From positions 310,001 through 374,000 of the forward strand of contig VFIW01000027.1 of the NCBI GenBank assembly GCA_006386115.1: a stretch of 64,000 nucleotides of DNA, in the 5' to 3' direction. Numbering within the stretch: position 1 is the first letter of the stretch; each line of letters starts with the position of its first letter. A program made the position numbers and the translations under genes. Positions 11,310 through 21,268 of this stretch are shown here, piece after piece. A model generated the notes under the pieces. That model worked only from the letters and a program-made list of their open reading frames with translations. It did not search any database and was not told where the DNA came from. The DNA is from Globisporangium splendens. Taxonomy: Eukaryota > Oomycota > Peronosporomycetes > Pythiales > Pythiaceae.

Positions 11310-11830
11310 CTCACTCGCTCCCTATCCTTGAAGCAAAGCGCAACCGAAGGTCTCCCTTTCACAAGAGCCTGAGACTCGGAGCCTCACATGGACCATGCAA
11401 TCCCCACTGTGCCACCTTGAAGTTGAAAACGTTCTCTTGTTGATGAGTGGATGAGGCAAAACTAAAAGACTAAACTGGAGTTGCATCAGTTGAATTGCTG
11501 TGAGGAAAGGAGGATGCCACGGGATTTCAGGGGGAGACCAGCATCTCAATCGTGCTTTGTAGTGGACGAGATTCAGTAGATCTGCGGGTTTTGATACCTC
11601 TATGTAAGCTTTCATGACCTACAATCCAAGCAACTTGCTTGTGCTGTGAGATCTCTGCATGCTGGCACATGCATATTCGTGTGTGGCTACTGCATCCTGT
11701 TGAACGTCATGCAAAAGTGTTGGCTGACCTCATCTCTCTTTGTCTGCTTGGTCCTGAGAAAGGGAAGCTGTAGTGCAAGAAACTGAAGTTTGTCAATGCT
11801 TATGAAGTGGAAACAGAACGAACAGAGGTG
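11310..11830. repeat. Diverged repeat, copy 2
   Basis: This is the downstream partner of the segment at 10665-11190, with the same blocks in the same order and orientation. It contains stops in all frames. No terminal inverted repeat or target-site duplication was seen, so the element type is unknown. Confidence 0.5.
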
Positions 11831-12260
11831 CAGAACCGCACACCTAGACCAACATGCAAATCTCAGGAAACTTTCCTCCTCCTCCTCCTCTGAGGCTGCA
11901 ATCCCCTTCTGGAGGCTGCAAACACCACAATTGCCGCTCAATTGGTCCCTATTGATGCTGCGTTCCGCCAGTACTTCGGGCATGGCATGACATCAAGCGA
12001 AGTAGCTGCTCATCGAGCCCAGTTCAAGGCAGCTCCTCGTGAACTTCCAGCATAGAGCTTGTGAGTCTGTGGTCGTCCAGTTGAGCTACGGCAGCGGCTC
12101 AACCGAGAGCGTTGGAGCGCAGGAGGTACAAAGGTCTTGGCGGAGAAGGAACTGCAAGGTGCAGATCGGCTGCCAGCTGGACTGCGCATTCCCACTCGAT
12201 GACATCGATGACGTATCTAGGCTGCTTCGAGTCTTTCGTGGTCCCACGATTCTCCATTTC

Positions 12261-12470
12261 AGCCAATCCTCATCCCATCATTTATAGCCAATCGCATCTC
12301 CATTCGTCACAGAAACAGGCGCGTCATGCGTGGACTGGACGACGTCATTTGAAGGAGCTCGTGCTCTCCCCTAGCCACTTTACCATTTTCCACCAATCGC
12401 GGTTCTGAAAGTCACATTACAGCCAATCATAGCTCGTGATCGGCTTGTTCTGTCCCGTGTCACTCATTCT
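12261..12470 (+). promoter_or_regulatory. CCAAT-box cluster and Inr-like element upstream of the carrier gene
   Basis: Four CCAATC boxes lie in the same orientation at 12263, 12288, 12393 and 12423; three are in the octamer AGCCAATC. An exact match to the oomycete initiator consensus YTCANTYY (CTCATTCT) is at 12463-12470. It is flanked by an imperfect GTCAC/GTGAC dyad and lies about 180 bp before the ATG at 12647. CCAAT boxes are bound by NF-Y type factors, so this is a credible promoter by inference. Confidence 0.55.
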
Positions 12471-12646
12471 GTGACGGGTGAGCGAAGGAAGGGGGCCAGT
12501 TGCTGGCCGCATGCAGCAGTTTCACTCGCGAATTTGCTGCTGCTGCATTGGATGGAAGCACGCTGCCACTAGAGCCGCAATCTCCTCCCCGTTCATCTCC
12601 CCCCCCCCCCCCCTCCTTCTCCCCTCAATCCCTCTATCCATACACC

Positions 12647-14122
12647 ATGGCGCAAAGCAACCTCGTGCGTCGCAACTCGCGCGTGACCGTGGACCAGTTG
12701 CTGCGCGACGCGTTCAACCGCATCGATGTCAACAAGGACGGCAAGGTGGACGCGCTCGACATCCAGAAGGGGCTCCACCTTGCGGGCGTGCGCCTGACGA
12801 CCGAGCAAGTGGGCTCGCTCATGGGCAAGCTCGACCCGAAGAACCAGGGCCACGTATCCTTCGAAGACTTCCAGGAGATCCACGACGCGTTCATCGCCAA
12901 GACGTTCAAGACGTTCGACAAGGACGGCAAGGGCTACTTGGACGACGCGACGATCCAGGACGCGATGCAGACGCTCGGCGTGAGCATCACGGTCGAAGAA
13001 GCGCACGCGATGATCCAGGAACTCAACCCGGTCGAGAGCCACCGCGTGCAGGAGAACGACTTCAAGTATCTCTACCTGTACTTGCGCGCGCGCATGCACA
13101 CGTCCACGCTGGAGCACTTTTTGTGGGACCCGGATGTGCGCCAATTGTCCAAGCACTGGTGGAAATCGAGCGTCGAGATTGGCGAAGGCGGGTTGCGCGC
13201 TCCGATCCCCGAGCCAAAGGCGGACGATTCCAAGAAGAGCAGCAAGGTGACGCCGACGCAGCGATTCTTTGGCGGTGCGCTCTCGGGTGTCATTGAAGCA
13301 CTCATCTTGACGCCATTGGACGTGACCAAGACGCGCTTGCAATTGGACAAGACGGGTCAATACAAGGGCATGCTCGATTGCGGCAAGAAACTCTTCCGTG
13401 CCGAGGGACCGTTGGGACTCTACAAGGGCTTCACTCCCTGGACGGTCCACGTCGTCACGAAGAACGGCACGCGCTTCTACTTCAATGCGATCTACCGCAA
13501 GCTCCTCGCCGACAAGAACGGCCAGGTGAGCGGCACGAAGGAGTTCGTGGCCGGTGCGCTCGCCGGTGCGACCGAGGCTGTGCTCATCGTCACGCCGTTT
13601 GAAGTGATCAAGACACGCATGCAGGGTCAGAACATCGTCAAGGGTGAGGTCGCCAAGTACGGCGGTCCGATCCAGACGACGCTCACGATCATCAAGAACG
13701 AAGGCCCGCTTGCGTTGTGGAAGGGCGTAGCGCCCACGATCGGCCGCCAGGGACTCAACCAGGCGTGCAGCTTCTGGTCCAACAATGCCATCAAGAAGCA
13801 TTTGTGGAAGCTGCAGGACGGCGAGTCGCTCCCGGCGTGGAAGAGTGGCCTCACGGGTATGCTCGGCGCGATCCCTGGTCCGTGCATCAACTGCCCCATG
13901 GACGTCGTCAAGACGCGACTCATGGCGCAGGAGACGATCGCCGGCCAGGCGCCAAAGTACACGGGCATGGTGCAAGCCATGCGCGTGATCGCGGCCGAGG
14001 AAGGCTTCTCTGCGCTCTACAAGGGGCTCGTGCCGCGTCTGACGCGTCTCTGCCCTTCCTACGGCATCCAGTGGCTCGTCATGGACCAGGTCACGGCTTA
14101 CTTTGCCAAGCAGAGCAACTAG
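12647..14122 (+). CDS. EF-hand-containing mitochondrial carrier (SLC25 family)
   Basis: An intronless frame of 491 residues starts at the ATG at 12647, directly after a C-rich leader. Residues 1-140 hold calmodulin-like EF hands: the loop D-V-N-K-D-G-K-V-D at 27-38 looks functional. The later loops (D-P-K-N-Q-G and D-K-D-G-K-G) are weaker. A linker leads to three mitochondrial-carrier repeats marked by T-P-L-D-V-T-K-T-R, T-P-F-E-V-I-K-T-R and C-P-M-D-V-V-K-T-R. Such proteins sit in the inner mitochondrial membrane and exchange metabolites, with the EF hands sensing calcium on the outer side. The carrier part reads more like a succinate/fumarate or di/tricarboxylate transporter than the ATP-Mg/Pi type. 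That substrate assignment is a guess from recall. Confidence 0.88.
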   Translation: MAQSNLVRRNSRVTVDQLLRDAFNRIDVNKDGKVDALDIQKGLHLAGVRLTTEQVGSLMGKLDPKNQGHVSFEDFQEIHDAFIAKTFKTFDKDGKGYLDDATIQDAMQTLGVSITVEEAHAMIQELNPVESHRVQENDFKYLYLYLRARMHTSTLEHFLWDPDVRQLSKHWWKSSVEIGEGGLRAPIPEPKADDSKKSSKVTPTQRFFGGALSGVIEALILTPLDVTKTRLQLDKTGQYKGMLDCGKKLFRAEGPLGLYKGFTPWTVHVVTKNGTRFYFNAIYRKLLADKNGQVSGTKEFVAGALAGATEAVLIVTPFEVIKTRMQGQNIVKGEVAKYGGPIQTTLTIIKNEGPLALWKGVAPTIGRQGLNQACSFWSNNAIKKHLWKLQDGESLPAWKSGLTGMLGAIPGPCINCPMDVVKTRLMAQETIAGQAPKYTGMVQAMRVIAAEEGFSALYKGLVPRLTRLCPSYGIQWLVMDQVTAYFAKQSN

Positions 14123-14613
14123 GTCGTGCTGGTATGATCTCTGCATTTCTCTTCGCGTTAGTCTGTGTGCTTCACCTGATAGACAAACCTCATATAAAAC
14201 CAATAAACAAACCAAGTGCATGTGAGAAAACCAACGACAATGTTAGCTCTTCCAGCAATGTGATTATGGAGAAATTGCGCCGTGATAAATGGCATTTTGA
14301 ATTTCCTGGCATGTGCCTACCTATGACCACAAAATGGACGCCACACATGCGCACATTAGCATATTCAATGCAATAGACCAAAGCTCAGACTGCACAATCG
14401 TCCATGTGTTTTTGTTTTTGTTTTTTTCTTTTATATTGTGTGGTGTGGATATTTCTCTCATTGTAATGGTAGGTGGGTTTGTCCGTGGAAATCGATCGAC
14501 ATGACGCGAGGACGAAACTTCGGGACGCACTCTCCACGACGACGCAGATCCATTTTACTTTCCGTTGTGCCTACACGACGAACAAGGAAGGACGAACGAA
14601 CGAACGAACTTGC
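14123..14613. other. Convergent intergenic region
   Basis: This is the shared 3' region between the carrier (plus) and ATP synthase gamma (minus). It is AT-rich and contains T-rich tracts near 14405-14435. No gene was recognised. Confidence 0.45.
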
Positions 14614-16024
14614 TTAACCGTCGAGCGACGCGGCACCGGAAATAATCTCAATCAACTCCGTGGTAATACGGGATTGACGCGCCTTGTTGTACGAGAGCGT
14701 CAACGACGAGATGAGCTCCTGCGCGTTCGTCGTGGCGTTTTCCATGGCCGACATACGCGAACTCTCCTCACTGGTCGAGTTCTCGAGCATACCGTGCCAC
14801 ACAGCCGACGCGATCTCGAACTCCTTCAAGTCCGCGAGCACTTCTTCGCGGTTGTCAGGTTCCAATTCGTAGCCCGCGAGCGCCTCCGAGTCGACGGCGA
14901 CCGACAGAGAGCGGATCGATGGCAAGTACGCGATGGCCGACACGAACTTGTTGTACACGACGTGCACGTGCTCGTTCTCCGACTTGGCGGTGGCCACGAT
15001 CGCTTCGGCGATGGCACTGGCAACCGTGAAGTTTGGTGGGGTCGCGAAGGTTTCCGTCACGTTCGCACGGATCTGGTTACCAAACTCGCGGCGCAATTGC
15101 GCACGGCCCTTGTCACCGATGACTACGAGCTCAGCCGATGCCACGCTGCTCGTCAACTGCTTGCGCACAGCCTTAGCGATACCCGAGTTGATGCCACCGC
15201 AGAGACCACGGTCCGAGGACACGACCACGAACGCGTTGTCGCCTTCCAGTTCCTCCGCTGGGATGAAACCATCGCGTTCCAACACGCGGTTCTTGCCGTT
15301 CAGGTTGTCCAACCAGTTCTATTGGAAACCAAATAGCATAATGGAGGTTGTTATTAAACGATGTTCACATGGCGTAACATCCGCAGGAAGAATAAAACAT
15401 CACGTACGGTGAACGGACGACCGGCGTTCATGCGGTTCTCAGCGCCACGCATCTTGGCGGCCGACACCATCTTCATCGACTTGGTGATCTTGGCAATGTT
15501 CGAGGTCGCACCGATACGCATCAAAACTACCCATCGTACAACACAAAACACATAAGTCAACGCATTCGCTCACAGAAATAAGTAGCCCCAAAAAACAGAC
15601 ACAGACGTACTCTGCTTTTCGGTGGCCATGCCACGGACTTGTTGGCCAGCAGCCCTGCACAACGCACAACATCAATCGCCAAGTCAGCAACACATATTCA
15701 CACGCTTCCTCTATTCGCCTCCTGTCTCCCTTCTCCCTTTGGACGCAACCCTCATTCTCGCACACATAGCGTCAAACGCGCACCAGCTCAACAGCTTCTT
15801 CAAGCCTTTCTGCAGCTGCTGACGCGCGTCCATCATGGGAGGGAAACGAAGGCGCCATATAATCCCTCCATTCGCCTCCTCTTCAGGTAAAGAAGCGAGG
15901 TGGGGGAGGTGGGGGAGCGAAGAGAGGCGCTACTACAGAGAGCGCCCACACAGGGCGTCCTCTCTCCTCCATATGCGCGGACGTACTTGATGGCTGGGAG
16001 CGAGGTCTTGACGACGAGCACCAT
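14614..16024 (-). CDS. F1-ATP synthase gamma subunit, mitochondrial
   Basis: Four exons are inferred: 16024-15987, 15654-15611, 15526-15408 and 15318-14614, joined in frame to about 301 residues. The first two exons are only 38 and 44 bp and encode a basic presequence, V-V-K-T-S-L-P-A-I-K, then V-R-G-M-A-T. The mature part starts with L-M-R-I-G-A-T-S-N-I-A-K-I-T-K-S-M-K-M-V, the N-terminal helix of gamma. It contains S-S-D-R-G-L-C-G-G-I-N. It ends with N-A-T-T-N-A and the helix Y-N-K-A-R-Q-S-R-I-T-T-E-L-I-E-I, the rotor shaft. Gamma couples proton flow in Fo to ATP synthesis in F1. A 332-bp first intron is long for this window. Confidence 0.95.
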
Positions 16025-16393
16025 CTTGCTTTTTTTACTTCCTGCGTCTTCGGGATTCCGTTGTGGGCAGAAGGCTGAAAGGGGGGCGACGCTAGTCCTG
16101 TGGACCAAAACGCAAGGAGCGGCTCGCGCGTGCCCCTAAATTTGAGATTTAGAGACCCTTTTTTCTATAAACATAGAGAAAAAGAAGCTACAGACCGCGG
16201 TTCGAGCGGTTCAAGCAAGCGGTCTGGAACCGTCTTGAACAGGTGGTTGAAAGAGTGACATGGATTCAGAAAAGTGACTTTTGAGTGGCATTTTGGCACC
16301 AGAATGCGGAATTGACCAAATTTGGAGTTGTGAGGAGGGAAGAGCGACGTCTTCTTCTCTCTCTGTGACGCGTATCTACTGGGCTGAAGGCTA
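16025..16393. promoter_or_regulatory. Upstream region of ATP synthase gamma with a dyad
   Basis: This 369-bp gap holds the promoter of ATP synthase gamma and the 3' region of the next minus-strand gene. CAGACCGC at 16191-16198 is the exact inverted partner of GCGGTCTG at 16219-16226. CGGTTC (16198-16203) pairs likewise with GAACCG (16227-16232). The overlapping dyads could be a protein-binding site, but no factor is known. Confidence 0.4.
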
Positions 16394-18793
16394 TTACTGT
16401 GGAGACGCTGCAGTTAAAGACGCCGACGTCGCTACGGGAAGCGTGGTGCTGAATGGGACTGCCGTCGTGAACACCGACTCGCGTCGCGACATTGCCGCAC
16501 GCCGAGGTTTCCGCACAGCCAACTCTGTGGGAGCGATTTTCTGCTGCGGTGCAGACGCTGAGGCTGTCGGGAATAACTTGGAAACCGCTGTCTTCCCGGT
16601 CGACGCAACCGAACGACCGTTGTTGCTGCTGTTGTTGATGCTGTCAACCACGTTGGAGTTGGCGCTCTTGCCCAAAAACAGCGATTGCAGAAACGACGAC
16701 TTGCCTTCGGACTCCAGCTGCGCGTTTGTGAGTGGTGGTGGCTCAATCCGGATCGCTGGTCGGCGTGCTTTTGGCGCGTTGTTTGTTGGAGTAACGGCGC
16801 ACGCGCTATCAGCATCCCCGTTGGAAGCAGTTGAAACCGCAGCTGCTGTTTGTGAACCGCAAAACTGAGTTGCCTGGCGATGCGCGGATCTGGAGGCTGG
16901 TGGTGCTATGCGGATAGCGCCACGGCGCGTGGGCTTCATCGCTGCGTAGAACGCGATCGCGCGCTGCACGGACTGAGGACGCCAGGTGTTGCCCATGTGT
17001 GCGGCCTGGTTGCAAAGCTTCAGCGCGAGTTTGAAGTGCACCTACGCCTGTGGGAGGTTCCCGCGCTGGACGCAGTATTCGCCGAGTTCGCACTGCGTCA
17101 AACACTCCATTTCGGTATCCCCAAATTCCTGACTCAGCGTGAGAAGCTCCGTGAATTCAGCCTTGGCGATCTCGAACTCCTGCATGCGCAGTAGTGCTTT
17201 CCCGACGTGATGGTGGCACCGCTGTTCGTAGACGCTGTCGTTGGCATTCATCGCTGCTTGTAGGCTCTCCTGATGCAATAGCAACGCTTCGCCGTACTCG
17301 CTCGTCAATTCGAGCAGCCCCGTCGCGTACGCGTCCGTGCACAACCTTTCTAATCGTGACATCATAATCGGTGCTGCATTATATCGTGCTTCGCCCCCCT
17401 CAAGCTCTTTGGCGAGATCACAACACGTTTCCGCGTACGCCAGCGCATGTGGCATGGAGGTGCATCGACGCCAACCTCCCATTGCAAGGAGTACGCGAGT
17501 GAGCACGAGCAGCGTATCCCGGATTAGCATCACGATGACGATCTTTCGCGAATTCTCATCTTGTGTCAACGAATCCAAGTCAAGCGAGTCAAGGGGCACG
17601 AGCGCGCGTCGAACCGCTGGTGCTACCGTTTGTGTGATCCATTTCCGTAGAGGTCGGTTCTCGGCAATCAGGCGAAACCCACCACCAGGTCGATTTGCTG
17701 TTGCCGTGTGAAGCATTTCCTGTACGCTGTCATGCTCCAGCCCAAGTGCTGCGGTCGCGATTTTGTTGCCAAGAAGTCGCCAGAGCAAAGATGCTATGGT
17801 GCGGAATCCTGATTTCAGGTGGTGGACCTCCTCCGCAGTCGCACATTGATGATGAACGTTGTGATGCATCATGGTTTCCAGTTTCGTCAGCCATGCAGAG
17901 GCGAATAGAGTGTGAAGCGACTGGTACTCGACTTGAAGCGCTTGGTACAGCGTGTCTGCGTCGTCGTTGTTCACACTACCGTGGTCGCAACGCGCCTCCG
18001 ACTCGTTCTGCTCTTTTTGCTCTTGCTGCTCTTGATTCGGTGTATCGAAGACGGACAGAATTGGCAGCGACGTCATCAATGAAGGGTAGTGCGTTGTGTT
18101 CCCCCCAGCAAGCGCGTTCTTGTTTTCGGCATCGACGGTCAATTGCTTCAAGAGTTGCGATATGTCGGCATTGTCGAGTGCACACTGGTGCGCCAAGACG
18201 ACAGACTCCATTGCTTTTGCATGGTTTCCAAGGCAGCGCACGCACTGTGCCGCGATGAAGTATCCGCACGCGAGTTTCGGCGCGGCAGAAATCGCTGATA
18301 ATGCATCGTTAAGCGCTTGTTGGACACCCTGTACCTTGTTCGCTTGTTGATCATTTGCAATGTGTGTCTCGGGGTCGTTTTCTTCAGGCTCGCCGTTGTC
18401 AGCGTCAGATGCTGAAGAAATACTGCCGAAATATGCAGACGGAAGAAGTTTCGACGGGTCATAGTCAATGTACTCCAAGACAGCCACTGCTCGCTGGCAG
18501 CATAAAGATGCCAAGTTGCTGTTGTCGGTGCTGCTGCTCAAAGTTTCCGTTTTGGCGGCTTCTTTCTTGAGGGTCTTAGCAACAGACTCAGCTCCAAGTT
18601 GGAGCTCATCGATTTGCTTGGTGAGGTCCGAGAGGAAATCGAGCTCAGGTTGAAGAATTAATGGGCTCGAGTCCCGTCCTTCAAATGTTTGGAAACGTTT
18701 ACGCTGTTCGGTGAAGAGGAGTTGACAAGCTGCTGCCTGGTTCATTTCTCCAACACTGCTTTCCATCTCAAGCTGACGCGAATGTGAAGCCAT
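16394..18793 (-). CDS. TPR-like helical protein interrupted by an in-frame TAG
   Basis: The frame starts at the ATG at 18793 (M-A-S-H-S-R); upstream codons open only with TTG. It runs 583 residues to a TAG at 17044-17042, then continues in the same frame for 215 residues to 16394. The residues just before and after the stop read as one helix pair, E-L-G-E-Y-C-V-Q-R-G-N-L-P-Q-A followed by V-H-F-K-L-A-L-K-L-C-N-Q-A-A. A Tyr codon (TAC to TAG) would bridge them. The pattern of repeated 30-40 residue helix pairs between about 180 and 600 resembles tetratricopeptide repeats. The C-terminus is Ser/Ala/Pro-rich. No named family was recognised. The lesion may be a nonsense allele or base error. Confidence 0.6.
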
Positions 18794-20014
18794 TTTTGTA
18801 GGCGGGTCCACCTTCGTTTGATGCACGAAAAGAGGGATGCTCTTCCAGAGAGACTGGGTGGCTTCGACAAAGGAAAAACGAATCTGCTGCTGTTTCAGAG
18901 TGAAGCAAGGCAGTCGATGTAACACCGCACCACCGCGCGCGAATAGCAACGGCCGAGAAATCTTACGTACGTGCGTGGAGCACTGAAGATAACCCCAGCA
19001 CTGTATGACCCTGAGGTTGTTGCATCTGCCCCGTCCCCGTTGACAGCGTTGCTTCAGAAAAGATGGAAAAGGCTAATTTTGGCATGAAACAACGCGCAAA
19101 ACGGGAAAGCGCAGGTGCGCATTCGCACATCACGTTGTAACTTCGCGATGTATCCATCTCCTCGCCTCCAGCGGCCGAGAAAAGCTACGCTCTTTGTGCA
19201 CCTTCCATTGTTTGTAGTGCCAAATCACCTTTTGCGAGCTGTTTTTGATGGCATGCGTCGCACCCCGATCGACAAACTTGAAGCCGCAAAGGCAGAGCGA
19301 AGCGAGGTCATACCGTGGGCAAGTATTTCGACCGCTTCAAGCGAAACTCATTCCCATTCTTCGGTGGCACACAGACAATTCTCGATCAGTTACGTGATAG
19401 ACCCGGATGCGTTCGTTGGTATCGGATTTTGCATCTGGCGGGCTTACAGCACTGTGCTGCAGTCGAACGGGATCGAGTCATTCGACAATGCTTCTTGAGC
19501 AAAGCCAGATCCTGATGACCCACAACATGGCAACGCTGTCCATTGCCTTCGACCTGCACAACCATTTGGACGAGCTAAATATCGAAAAATATGATCGCGT
19601 TCAGTTTGTTGAAGCCATCGAGTTGCTCAAGCATGAATCCCACGATTTCTTCATCCCAGAGTTCAAAGTCCATTTCCAGCGAGTCGTGCACGTGGCGGAG
19701 GAGTCAATGCAACCATCATGGCAGCGCGCAACCACCAACAGAAGCATCTGCATCAGTAGTGGCATCACTGCCATATCTTGTCTCTTGGTGGATCTTCTAG
19801 ATCTCAAAGTTGTGAACGCACGTTGCACTCTTGACCAGGTCATTGACCTTTTAGACCGCCATGTCACAGCGACATCGGAATGATGGTACAGTTGCAGTTG
19901 AGTTACCAACATTTCGAACAATGAAGCCCAAGGTGCACTGTATCCTTCGAGTTGATCGTTTTCCAACTGCGCATTCCTCAATAAGCATATGCAAGTCGTC
20001 TTTTTCTATTCGCT
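18794..20014. other. Intergenic region with decayed coding traces
   Basis: Three overlapping open frames (19115-19498, 19315-19515 and 19407-19883, plus strand) carry stretches of ordinary amino-acid composition, for example L-L-R-A-V-F-D-G-M-R-R-T, then K-Y-F-D-R-F and Y-D-R-V-Q-F-V-E-A-I-E. The frame changes between them without splice signals. This looks like an old decayed gene or element, but no family could be named. Confidence 0.3.
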
Positions 20015-20611
20015 ATGACCATGTCCGTAGAAGCCGAAAGCGCCGCAACTACGATTGACTCCAAGACCCAATCTGAGCTGCACATCTGGCCAATTGGAGC
20101 GCACGACATCCCACAACTCAGTGAATCGCAGCAGATGCAGGAGTTTTTCGCCAGGGCAGTCGAGCGCATCGATTGGAGCGAAAAGAACATTCGTGTGTTC
20201 GTCGCTGAGCTCCCCGAGGCGCACGAGATTGTTGGTCGCATGAAGATTGGTCTCGGGTATCCAGACTACTTTCCAAAACTGGACGACAGCATCGGACAAA
20301 TGTACCTGGCTGACATCTCGGTGCAGCCAGCGTTCCAGCGTCGTGGATTTGGAATCCAGATGCTGCAGTTTTTGAAGCAAGAAGCCGAGACGCTGGACCT
20401 TGGCGTGATTCGCGCCGAGTGCGCCAAGGGACCATTGGTGAGCGACTTTTTTCGCCAAGATCGGATTCACGCCTGTACCACACAAGGGAACCCACGAAGC
20501 GTACCCGGACAACCACCAGATGCTCGAGCTCTGGCTCAAGACCCCGCAATAACCGCAACCTTCTGGAAGGAACGAGAGACGAAACTGAGAACTGTCTGTC
20601 CACTGTGCTGA
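20015..20611 (+). CDS. GNAT-family N-acetyltransferase, frameshifted near the C-terminus
   Basis: The frame starts at the ATG at 20015; a second ATG lies two codons later. Residues about 60-150 fit the GNAT fold. The acetyl-CoA loop Q-R-R-G-F-G-I follows Y-L-A-D-I-S-V-Q-P-A-F, which corresponds to the strand-4/helix-3 signature. The open frame runs to 20611, but after residue about 146 it becomes unlikely sequence. From the T6 run at about 20447-20452 onward, a neighbouring frame reads F-F-A-K-I-G-F-T-P-V, a typical GNAT ending, and stops at 20552. One extra T in the homopolymer therefore explains the break. Substrate is unknown. Confidence 0.7.
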   Translation: MTMSVEAESAATTIDSKTQSELHIWPIGAHDIPQLSESQQMQEFFARAVERIDWSEKNIRVFVAELPEAHEIVGRMKIGLGYPDYFPKLDDSIGQMYLADISVQPAFQRRGFGIQMLQFLKQEAETLDLGVIRAECAKGPLVSDFFRQDRIHACTTQGNPRSVPGQPPDARALAQDPAITATFWKERETKLRTVCPLC

Positions 20612-21268
20612 CTCGATGTGGCAAATGTTGCAACTGCCACCAAACCAGAAAAAATCTTTCTAGAAAAATCAGGTTCAGGACCAGAGAAATGACGTGTCAA
20701 CCCGCATCAGATCCGCCATGATTTTGCCACTCGCCACTGCACCCACATGGAGTTTTAGACTGCTTTTGTGTCGCTGCTGCGACTTCAGCGCGCCACCATA
20801 CGATGCCTGGACATGTCCAGAGCACCAGAAGATCTCGTCCTCATGTTGCACCCCAACCAGCAACAGCTCCACCCAAATCAGCCCAAACTAATAAGCCTCG
20901 ACAATCTGCACCATCCAAGAAACACCCAAATCAACGACCCTATCCTCTCTTTCCATTATTTTAGGTATTTCGATGAACTGTATTTTGGGTTAGTATCGCT
21001 CACTGCTGCAACTTTTTGTCTGGTCTTCCTCCAACTCAGTTGGAAGCGTGAGCAGCTCATTCCCCAAGCCGCTTCTTCGACTCGCGCCGCCCTCTCTCCG
21101 CCCTCCACGTACACGCAGCCCCTTCCCCTCGCTGAGCATTCGTCTGCGCTTGTTGCTCTCAACTTGCTGCCTTCGTTCGTTGCGATTCTTCCCCCTCCTT
21201 TGCGTAGCTCTTCGCACGTTATCCACCCATCTATATACACACACACACACAAGATTCTTTCATCTACG
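20612..21268. promoter_or_regulatory. Upstream region of the cyclin-dependent kinase gene
   Basis: No separate gene is supported, although the kinase frame stays open upstream without a recognisable domain. The last 250 bp are C/T-rich and end in an AC dinucleotide run at about 21237-21250, typical of a 5' leader. Confidence 0.4.

Larger units (their letters stand above)
10411..12646. other. Gene-poor 2.2-kb region with decayed repeats
   Basis: No intact gene was recognised. The region holds two diverged direct copies of a segment (about 10665-11190 and 11310-11830), a run of 15 C at 12599-12613, and a cluster of CCAATC boxes just upstream of the carrier gene. Short open frames here are broken and show no domain. 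Confidence 0.45.

Noticed and set aside
12593..14221. 542-codon open frame antisense to the carrier gene
   Set aside because: It mirrors the strong third-position C/G bias of the carrier, has no domain, and is very rich in Arg/Leu/His, as expected of a shadow.
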